From an uncultured Bacilli bacterium (GTDB taxonomy: Bacteria > Bacillota_I > Bacilli_A > RF39 > UBA660), in assembly GCA_910578745.1 (NCBI GenBank), contig CAJTSN010000006.1:15854-40353 (forward strand): 24,500 nucleotides of DNA. Direction: 5' to 3'. The notes under the pieces were generated by a model. The model had not been told where the DNA came from, searched no databases, and was given only the letters and a program-made list of their open reading frames with translations. Below are positions 1 through 5,503 of the stretch, piece by piece. The position numbers and the translations under genes were made by a program. Within the stretch, counting starts at the first letter, position 1; each line of letters starts with the position of its first letter.

Positions 1-39
1 CTTATAATGGAATGATACAAACATGATAAAAATTTAATA

Positions 40-66
40 AAAAAATACCATTAAAGTATTTTTTTT
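40..66. terminator. A/T hairpin, possible terminator
   Basis: A 9-bp inverted repeat (arms 40-48 and 56-64, 7-nt loop) consists of an A-rich left arm and a T-rich right arm, so either strand would end in a U-run. It could end a gene lying outside the window or back up the tRNA terminator. Nothing else is recognised in positions 1-136. Confidence 0.35.
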
Positions 67-136
67 ATTTTCTTTCACTATAATTGAACAGTAAACTATA
101 AATCTTAACAAGTTTAAGTTAACTTTTTCCATTACA

Positions 137-161
137 AATAAAAACCGTTGAATTTCAACGG
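137..161 (-). terminator. Rho-independent terminator of tRNA-Ile
   Basis: The stem CCGTTGAA/TTCAACGG (145-152 and 154-161) is followed on the minus strand by TTTTTATTT. It begins 12 bp past the encoded CCA end of the tRNA, which is the expected place for its terminator. Confidence 0.8.
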
Positions 162-172
162 ATAAAATCTAA

Positions 173-249
<77 letters not shown>

Positions 250-273
250 ATTAAATTAATAAATTACTACTAT

Positions 274-302
274 AGTATATAGTATTTTTTTTATTTTGAC
301 AA
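274..302 (-). promoter_or_regulatory. Promoter of tRNA-Ile
   Basis: On the minus strand a -35 box TTGTCA (297-302) and a -10 box TATACT (274-279) are separated by exactly 17 bp. Transcription should start near 267, about 18 bp before the mature 5' end of the tRNA at 249. Confidence 0.75.
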
Positions 303-360
303 TAGTTTTTAGACATTTTTTCGTAAAATCTATAAATTGCCACTCCTTATTTGCATTTAT

Positions 361-398
361 AATGAAAAATAAGCGAAAAACTACACTTATTTTTCATT
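361..398 (-). terminator. 13-bp inverted repeat, possible operon terminator
   Basis: The perfect arms AATGAAAAATAAG (361-373) and CTTATTTTTCATT (386-398) enclose a 12-nt loop. The repeat lies about 115 bp past the end of the radical SAM gene on the minus strand. The stem is AT-only apart from a few bases and is not followed by a clean U-run, so a terminator role is likely but not certain. Confidence 0.45.
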
Positions 399-455
399 AA
401 CATTGATTAAAAGATCCTCTGTTAAGTTAAAACATTTACTCTCTTCATTTTCCAT
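387..455 (-). CDS. Possible 22-residue small ORF
   Basis: An ATG ORF on the minus strand encodes a short acidic peptide starting MENEESKCFNL. Its stop codon lies inside the left arm of the hairpin at 361-398 as transcribed. A TATACT box occurs about 45 bp upstream near 497-502. The only purine-rich stretch before the ATG (AAGAAG) is too close to be a normal ribosome binding site. No family is recognised; it may be a chance ORF after the operon. Confidence 0.2.
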   Translation of the reverse strand: MENEESKCFNLTEDLLINVNEK

Positions 456-511
456 CTTCTTACACTCTTAAATCCTTATTCTCTATCAACTTCTCATAGT
501 ATAATTTATTT

Positions 512-1396
512 TTAAAATAACGCTATTTGCTCACTTCTTTTTGTTTCTTTTTTATATGCTTTTATAATATCATTCATATGATATAGAATTCCATATTTAT
601 GACACTCATTCGAAAATACTTGATACAAATGCCTAGAATTTGGTACTATGCAATGATATCTATTTCCATAATACTTAAGATATTTTTCTTTCAAGCCAAC
701 AAAACTCTGATCCAACGCATCAAAATAATAATCCCTTTGATTTTCCCTTAAAGTCATTCCCATATACGTATGAATAAATTTCGCACCACTTTCATGTGCG
801 AATCTTACTAGTGCTTTAATATCTTCCTCTTTATCCGTTAGAAATGGTAAAATAGGATTCATCATAATTCCCACAAATAGACCATTATCACTCAACGTTT
901 TAATTGCTTGTAATCTTTTAGAGGATACACAAACATTCGGCTCTATAATATGTGCCAGTTCATCATTTGGTGTTGTTATAGTAAATTTAATGATAACATT
1001 ATTTTTACGGTTTATTTCTTTTAATAAATCAATATCCCTTAAAATCAAATCACTTTTTGTATCAATAGAAACTCCAAATCTATATTTTGAAATTAATTTT
1101 AATGCACCTCTTGTTTGTTCATACTTGAGCTCTTTTGGATTATAAGGATCTGACATAGAACCTATACCTATTATTCCTTTATCCCTCTTTATTAATTCTC
1201 GTTCTAAAAGATAAAGTGCATTTTCTTTTCCCCTAACAATATCAAAATGATCTATATGATAACAATTGCTTCTTGAATCACAATAAATACATCTATGCGA
1301 ACAACCTCTATACAAGTTCATATTATAATCAACGCCATACCATTCATTACCATATTTTACTTTTGAAAGAATCGTTTTTGCTTTTATAAATTCCAT
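512..1396 (-). CDS. Radical SAM protein, SplB-like (COG1533)
   Basis: This 294-residue protein carries the radical SAM cluster motif CSHRCIYC (Cys32, Cys36, Cys39, a C-x3-C-x2-C spacing) followed by a TIM-barrel-like region with GIGSMSDPYNP, typical of the spore photoproduct lyase-like group often annotated DNA repair photolyase. The motif should bind a 4Fe-4S cluster that cleaves S-adenosylmethionine to a 5'-deoxyadenosyl radical. The substrate is unknown, and true spore photoproduct lyase is a different subgroup, so repair of UV damage should not be assumed. Its ATG directly abuts the stop codon of the acetyltransferase gene, so translation is probably coupled. It is the last gene of the GyrI-like/YoaP/SplB-like operon. 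Length is normal for the family. Confidence 0.85.
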   Translation of the reverse strand: MEFIKAKTILSKVKYGNEWYGVDYNMNLYRGCSHRCIYCDSRSNCYHIDHFDIVRGKENALYLLERELIKRDKGIIGIGSMSDPYNPKELKYEQTRGALKLISKYRFGVSIDTKSDLILRDIDLLKEINRKNNVIIKFTITTPNDELAHIIEPNVCVSSKRLQAIKTLSDNGLFVGIMMNPILPFLTDKEEDIKALVRFAHESGAKFIHTYMGMTLRENQRDYYFDALDQSFVGLKEKYLKYYGNRYHCIVPNSRHLYQVFSNECHKYGILYHMNDIIKAYKKETKRSEQIALF

Positions 1397-2146
1397 TTAT
1401 TTACTCACTAATTTTTCAAAGGAATTTGCATTCAAAATAGTATTAGAAACAAACTTTCCTTTATAGAAATTGGCCCAATTATTAAATATACAAGGAACAT
1501 TCTTCGCTTTTTCTAATGTATCAACTTTTATGAAATGAATGGTAATCTTTTTCTCTTTTGCATAATCTGATAATTCGTGCACCTCATACTCCACATAAGG
1601 ACATTCTGGACTATAATAAATGGTAAATTCTTGCTCTTTTATTTCCATACACCTCGCACTATCATTAAATTTTGGTGTGTATGCATCATCAAATTGTAAT
1701 GCAAGTAATTCGTAATCTTGAATAGCATCAACAACTTTAAAACCATAATGTTCAAAAAATTTCTTTTCCCCAAGAAATGGTTTTTTCTTTTTAGAAGTTA
1801 AAACACATATTCCACTCATCCCCTTTTTCTTTGAATCCTCAATCGCATATTCTAATAATTCTTTTGCAAACCCTTTTCCTTTAAAGCTACCAGCTACCCA
1901 TAAACAATAAATATATTCGTAATTCTTTCCAATTATAGGAACCCATGCTGTTTCTATTGGTTCATACTCAATAAATATCTTACCCCTAGCCTTTAATTTT
2001 CTAAAGACATGTCCATCTTTTAATTTATCTTTCATCCACTGTTTTTTACTATCGACTCCTTTTTGATGTTTTAAATCTCCAATCGCACAACAGATATGTT
2101 CCCCGTCAATATTTTCTAATGTCAAATTTATATATTCATTCACCAT
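1397..2146 (-). CDS. GNAT acetyltransferase with C-terminal YoaP-like domain
   Basis: The 249-residue protein has two parts. Residues 1-145 form a GNAT fold: the acetyl-CoA loop is seen as GSFKGKGFAKELL (about 86-98), and the typical late motif FFEHYGFKVV is near 130. Residues about 173-249 match the thioredoxin-like domain found at the end of Bacillus YoaP, with YYSPECPYVEYEV and a conserved-looking VPCIFNNWANFYKG segment. The acceptor substrate is unknown. A good ribosome binding site (AGGGAG, 7 nt before the ATG) supports this start. It sits 21 bp after the GyrI-like gene and directly abuts the radical SAM gene, so the three are almost certainly one transcript. Confidence 0.85.
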   Translation of the reverse strand: MVNEYINLTLENIDGEHICCAIGDLKHQKGVDSKKQWMKDKLKDGHVFRKLKARGKIFIEYEPIETAWVPIIGKNYEYIYCLWVAGSFKGKGFAKELLEYAIEDSKKKGMSGICVLTSKKKKPFLGEKKFFEHYGFKVVDAIQDYELLALQFDDAYTPKFNDSARCMEIKEQEFTIYYSPECPYVEYEVHELSDYAKEKKITIHFIKVDTLEKAKNVPCIFNNWANFYKGKFVSNTILNANSFEKLVSK

Positions 2147-2167
2147 ACTTCAACTCCCTAACAAATT

Positions 2168-2800
2168 TTATTTCTTCTTAATTGGATGTCTTATAACGGT
2201 CTTTAATTTGCTTACATCACATCTTCTTGGATCACTTAAATAGATTTCGTGATGATATCTGGTATCTGTGATATCTAATTCATAGCCTTGAAGATTCGCA
2301 TATTCATGCATAGCTTTAACGGTTACAGGTTCATCATCATAAGAGCCTATATGCATGCATTGAACACAAATCCCCTCCTCATAAGTTAAAAACTCAACTT
2401 TTGAAAAATCTTGCTTTTTTTTCTTCTCTGCTTCTTCTATCGCCCAATTAAAATCTTCTCTTGTTACAAAATCAGGTAATCTTATAAGGGATATAAAATG
2501 TAGATCTTCTTTTCTATTATAATCCATACCTTTCGTATTTTCTTGCCACCAAAAGCCCTCTAATGGTGGAACTACATATTCGAAGAAACCATCGATTTTA
2601 TGGGTACCCTTATAACTCATTTTAATCGTAAAAGCAATTCCATATAATAACCCTATTGTGTTTTGATATTCTCCATTTTCTTCATTCGGATTTCCTTTTC
2701 CTCTTACTGCAATATAATTCATTTTTGGAACTTCAACTATACTAGGTTTCGTCTTTGGCATATAAAACTCCTTATATTCTTTCTTATAATCAAATGCCAT
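2168..2800 (-). CDS. GyrI-like small-molecule binding domain protein
   Basis: The sequence from MAFDYKKEYKEFY onward matches GyrI-like proteins of the COG4832 type: an N-terminal segment with VPKMNYIAVRGKGNPNE, a middle FFEYVVPPLEGFWW segment, and C-terminal GYELDITDTRYHHEIYLSDP. The family is a SOUL/GyrI-like fold that binds hydrophobic or cationic small molecules in effector domains of drug-responsive regulators. This protein has no DNA-binding domain. The reading frame stays open 18 codons further upstream (to 2854), but a strong GGAGGT site 8 nt before the ATG at 2798-2800 fixes this start, giving 210 residues. It is first in the operon with the acetyltransferase and radical SAM genes, behind the palindrome at 2845-2868 and beside a broken WYL regulator. 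Confidence 0.82.
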   Translation of the reverse strand: MAFDYKKEYKEFYMPKTKPSIVEVPKMNYIAVRGKGNPNEENGEYQNTIGLLYGIAFTIKMSYKGTHKIDGFFEYVVPPLEGFWWQENTKGMDYNRKEDLHFISLIRLPDFVTREDFNWAIEEAEKKKKQDFSKVEFLTYEEGICVQCMHIGSYDDEPVTVKAMHEYANLQGYELDITDTRYHHEIYLSDPRRCDVSKLKTVIRHPIKKK

Positions 2801-2830
2801 ATTTTCTACCTCCAATCCTTTCATACATAA

Positions 2831-2868
2831 ATTATAAAATGCGCAATATGACAACAGAGTGTCATATT
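2831..2868 (-). promoter_or_regulatory. Promoter with 24-bp palindromic operator
   Basis: On the minus strand a TATAAT -10 box (2831-2836) precedes the GyrI-like gene. A perfect 9-bp inverted repeat, AATATGACA-N6-TGTCATATT (2845-2868), lies upstream. At 17-bp spacing the 6-nt centre (2854-2859) falls exactly on the -35 position, which itself reads CTCTGT and is a poor match to consensus. This geometry fits an operator bound by the adjacent WYL-type regulator. The repeat has no following U-run, so it is not a terminator. It overlaps the last codons of the regulator gene. Confidence 0.5.
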
Positions 2869-3717
2869 AAGAATAATTATCTATACTTTTATTTAATTTA
2901 TCTATAATTTCCTTTTTCACAAAAGCTGGCTCTAACACCTTTATATGTTCGCCAAAAGAAAGAATATATCCGTAAACCCAATCATTTAAAGGGAACTTGG
3001 TTTTTACTAGAAAGATATTTCCTAACTCTGTTATTTCTGACTCATCAAATTCATCATAAATTCGATATGCTAAACATTTATCAATTTCCATCACCAATTT
3101 TACCATTTTAGGTGCTTGATCTTTTTTATCAAAATCAATATCCGCTACTCTTTCAAAGTTTTGGCTTAAAGTTTTAAAATTTTTAATTCTCATCAACTTA
3201 AAAAAACGATAATCCTTTTTTTCTTGATCAAAACCACATAAGTACCAAGAATTGTATCTAAAATATAATTTTAAGGGTTCAACTTTTCTTTTTGCTGTTT
3301 TTCCATAAGAATTAAAATAAGAAAATTCAACAACATTTTTATTTAAAATAGCATCTTTAATCAAATTAAAAACTTGATTATGTGTATCAGATTTATCCCA
3401 AGTAGAAAAATCAACCTCAAACCAACTTTCATCCTCTTTCGAGAACATATTTCTTAATTTTTCATAAATATTGTTATGATCAATTTGTAATTTATTCCTT
3501 GTAACGAAAAAAGAATTTGATTTTGTTCCTCATTTGTTAATAATGATTTATCAAATTTATAATTTTCTAATAAAAATATTCCACCATTTTTTCCTTTAGA
3601 CATATATATTGGTATATTTAATTCACTTAACAATTCGATATCCCTATATATTGTTCTTGTTGATACTTCAAAATATTCTGACAACTCTTTCGCAGTCATT
3701 GTATTTTTAGAAAGCAA
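2867..3717 (-). pseudogene. HTH-WYL transcriptional regulator, frameshifted
   Basis: Two adjacent reading frames together make one YobV-type regulator. The upstream part (3454-3717) is a winged HTH with TAKELSEYFEVSTRTIYRDI, ending LLTNEEQNQILFSLQGINYK. The downstream part is the WYL domain, with EFSYFNSYGKTAKRKVEPLK, the NSWYLCGF WYL core and YRFFKLMRI. The frames differ by one base. Adding one A to the short A-run at 3484-3486 restores YKIDHNNIYEKLRNMFSKED and a continuous 283-residue frame. No ATG fits the start: the frame opens with TTG at 3715-3717 and about ten usual N-terminal residues are missing. Family members control nearby genes, so the GyrI-like operon next door is the likely target. 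Either a decayed gene or an assembly error explains the break. Confidence 0.8.
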
Positions 3718-3763
3718 TAAGTATTTTGTTTCATCTTACATCTCACTTTCAAATTGCAGCTTG

Positions 3764-4222
3764 TTATTCAATAGTAAATTCAACTGCTACATTAAAATTT
3801 TCATATTTTCCTTCTTCATATTCATAATCAATATCTTTAATTATTCTATACATTCCTTGAGCAAGTTTTCCATATCCATTTTCCCAATTCATTTCAATTT
3901 CTTTGCTTTCACCTGCCTTAAGTTCAAAAGAAGGTAATGTAAAATTTAATTGCACATCAATTTTATGCCACTCTCCATCTTTCATGATTTCAATTTCATA
4001 AGGATTTCCATAGCTAAAGTTTTTACTACTATTGTTTTTTAAAATTAAAGTCGCACTTGTTTTTTTTAATGTTCCATTCTTAATCATTAATGACACATCC
4101 TCTTGAGATATTTTGAGATTGGATTTTTCACCAACACTAAATTCGTTTTTTCTTCTTCCGCATCCAGTAATTCCAAAAAACATAACTCCACAAATAAAAA
4201 GCGTTAAAATTATTTTTTTCAT
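3764..4222 (-). CDS. Lipoprotein with bacterial Ig-like domain
   Basis: The protein begins with a lipoprotein signal peptide: MKK, a hydrophobic stretch, and the lipobox ITGC with Cys21 as the lipidated residue, so it should be anchored outside the cytoplasmic membrane. The rest (about 30-152) looks like one beta-rich Ig-like domain of the kind found in Firmicutes lipoproteins: a run resembling LILKNNSSKNFSYGNPYEIE, the segment KDGEWHKI, an ELKAGESKEIEMNW stretch and a final QGMYRIIKD strand. The exact function is unknown. The ribosome binding site AGAGGA precedes the ATG, and an extended -10 promoter lies 53 bp upstream. It is transcribed toward the broken WYL regulator but seems to be a separate unit. 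Confidence 0.75.
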   Translation of the reverse strand: MKKIILTLFICGVMFFGITGCGRRKNEFSVGEKSNLKISQEDVSLMIKNGTLKKTSATLILKNNSSKNFSYGNPYEIEIMKDGEWHKIDVQLNFTLPSFELKAGESKEIEMNWENGYGKLAQGMYRIIKDIDYEYEEGKYENFNVAVEFTIE

Positions 4223-4274
4223 AAAGATCCTCTTTTCAACAAAATACTATTTTGGCATTAGATTTAACACTATA

Positions 4275-4283
4275 ATTATAACA
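4275..4283 (-). promoter_or_regulatory. Extended -10 promoter of the lipoprotein gene
   Basis: The minus strand reads TGTTATAAT, a TATAAT box with the TGn extension that can compensate for a poor -35. No good -35 is seen at 16-18 bp. Transcription should begin near 4268, leaving a leader of about 45 nt before the ATG at 4222. Confidence 0.55.
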
Positions 4284-4464
4284 TATTTTGATTAAATTCT
4301 TTAGTAATAATAAAAAAACAAGTGAGATCATCTAAAAAATAAATTCTATCTTTACAAATTATTTCACTATATTCATATAAATAAAAATAGATCTATACGA
4401 ACACCATTCTTTTTATTTTGATAAAGATTTAACTTATCTTCATAAGTTCATTAACCCATATAAA
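4284..4464. other. AT-rich intergenic stretch, nothing recognised
   Basis: The gap between the lipoprotein gene and the next small ORF runs from 4223 to 4620. Apart from the promoter at 4275-4283 and the hairpin at 4465-4498, no coding region, RNA or repeat can be supported in it on either strand. Confidence 0.6.
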
Positions 4465-4498
4465 AACCTCGTTCCTACTTTGCCCAAGAAACGAGGTT
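4465..4498 (-). terminator. Hairpin terminator
   Basis: The 9-bp arms AACCTCGTT (4465-4473) and AACGAGGTT (4490-4498) enclose a 16-nt loop. On the minus strand the stem is followed by TTTTTAT, a normal Rho-independent form. It would end transcription coming from the small ORF at 4621-4718 and the toxin gene. Confidence 0.65.
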
Positions 4499-4620
4499 CC
4501 TATCACGACATATATGTCATTAAATATCAATTATAATAAATTTCTTTAACCTAACACTTTTATATTCAGGTATGATATTCGAATATCTTAAAATTGCATC
4601 GTTTGTAATAATTATATAGG

Positions 4621-4718
4621 TTAAAAGACATCATAATCATTTTCTATTTGTTGGCCTTTTCGCATATACTTGCTTGTACCACTGCCTAATATAAGAGGAA
4701 GTATGCCCAATTACCCAT
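4621..4718 (-). pseudogene. Small one-membrane-segment protein, probably frameshifted
   Basis: An ATG at 4716-4718 starts MGNW, but that frame closes after ten residues. The next frame continues as GILPLILGSGTSKYMRKG and ends IENDYDVF. Adding one G to the G-run at 4706-4708 joins them into a 32-residue peptide with a short hydrophobic segment followed by a basic, then acidic tail. Alternatively a TTG at 4708-4710 could start a 29-residue version, with an AGG 9 nt upstream. No family is recognised. It lies just after the toxin gene and before the terminator at 4465-4498, so it could be part of the toxin-antitoxin transcript. Confidence 0.3.
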
Positions 4719-4772
4719 ACCTAACATCTTTATATATAATTCGTTAAAGTATATGTTTAAAATTATTTATAG

Positions 4773-5242
4773 TTAATTATTTATTTCTTCTATCATTTTT
4801 TCTTTGATTTTATCTATATCTGCGAAAAACAAATTTCTTCCTTCCTTTTTCAAAGCCATTAAATATTTAAAATTATCTAAAATTTCTTCTTTTAAGGTAT
4901 CAATTACTTTCAAGGGTTTTCCATCAACTATATGTGAATGATCTATATATTTTTCTAATGTCGGAAAAGCATTTTGCAATAAAATAACTGATTTTTCATG
5001 AGCAATTTCACGAATCATAATAGATTTACAGCTTCCATATTTTTCTATCTTTTTGTCAATTATACTTTTATATTTTGTTACTTTACTACTAAGTGATATA
5101 AACCAAAGTATATCATTAGCCTTTATAGTAAAATAAGTTGGTCTACTATGACCATTTTCATGATTGATCATAAGTCCATTATCATTAATCTTATCAAAAA
5201 TTCATCTTTTATAGGATAAATATATCCAGTTTGTACTTTCAT
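4773..5242 (-). pseudogene. cptN: CptN/ToxN-like type III toxin, frameshifted
   Basis: The main frame (from about 5171 to 4773) has features recalled from CptN/ToxN endoribonucleases: HENGHSRPTYFTIK, DILWFISLSSKVTKYK, KKIEKYGSCKSIMI and LLQNAFPTLEKYIDH. The missing N-terminus lies upstream in another frame: an ATG at 5240-5242, with AGGTGA 8 nt before it, encodes MKVQTGYIYPIKDEF and then derails. Adding one T to the T5 run (5196-5200, A on the plus strand) gives DEFFDKINDNGLMINHENG and a continuous 156-residue protein, the usual size. The toxin cuts mRNA and is held inactive by a repeated RNA, which is present directly upstream. As read here it should make no full toxin. Family assignment rests on recalled motifs; ToxN/AbiQ relatives are the alternative. 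Confidence 0.75.
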
Positions 5243-5274
5243 AGAAACTATCACCTAAAAGACATTTTACTATA

Positions 5275-5310
5275 AACTAAAAGAAAATTCCACCATCTAG
5301 TAGAATTTTC
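5275..5310 (-). terminator. Terminator between antitoxin RNA and toxin gene
   Basis: The arms GAAAATTC (5283-5290) and GAATTTTC (5303-5310) form an 8-bp stem with a 12-nt loop, followed on the minus strand by TTTTAG and more T-rich sequence. In type III systems a leaky terminator in exactly this position keeps antitoxin RNA in excess over toxin mRNA. Confidence 0.75.
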
Positions 5311-5438
5311 AAACATTTTCATCCGGAATAATTTATTACTCGCACCATCCGGGAGCGATTAACATTTCTCGCCTGGAATAATTTATATCCCGCACCATCC
5401 AAGAGCGGTTAACATTTACTATTGAATTGCTTCAATGT
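5283..5438 (-). ncRNA. Type III antitoxin RNA (CptI-like)
   Basis: Transcription from the promoter at 5445-5473 should begin near 5438 and run through a short leader, two imperfect ~50-nt repeats (5410 down to 5312) and the terminator ending near 5275. This order (promoter, short tandem repeats, terminator, toxin) is diagnostic of type III toxin-antitoxin loci, where the toxin itself cuts the precursor into single repeats that fold as pseudoknots and bind it. CptI-type antitoxins are known for few repeats. The transcript's function is inferred from architecture; the individual repeat fold was not worked out. Confidence 0.75.
5312..5410 (-). repeat. Two tandem ~50-nt antitoxin repeats
   Basis: Copy one as transcribed occupies 5410-5361 (50 nt) and copy two 5360-5312 (49 nt), about 80% identical by eye. 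Both share GGATGGTGCG, AAATTATTCC and a closing AAATGTT. The leader just before copy one also ends AAATGTT, marking a third partial junction. Differences include paired-looking changes such as CCGG against CAGG, as expected for RNAs under structural constraint. Confidence 0.85.
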
Positions 5439-5444
5439 AACGAT

Positions 5445-5473
5445 AGTATACTATATTCCATCAAAAATGTCAA
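5445..5473 (-). promoter_or_regulatory. Consensus promoter of the antitoxin RNA
   Basis: The minus strand has a perfect -35 TTGACA (5468-5473) and a -10 TATACT (5445-5450) with a 17-bp spacer, the strongest promoter match in the window together with that of topA. The -10 sits in a 12-bp palindrome ATAGTATACTAT (5443-5454). It lies only 30 bp beyond the end of ppdK and drives the antitoxin RNA. Confidence 0.85.
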
Positions 5474-5503
5474 TTAGTATACATTTATAGTATACGTAAT
5501 AAG

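Noticed and set aside
4465..4498. T-box or riboswitch leader
   Set aside because: The hairpin contains a GGAACGAGG-like stretch, but there is no T-box core, no specifier stem and no aminoacyl-tRNA gene after it; it is a plain terminator.
5312..5410. CRISPR array
   Set aside because: Only two directly adjacent ~50-nt units of about 80% identity with no spacers and no cas genes; the promoter-terminator-toxin context fits a type III antitoxin.
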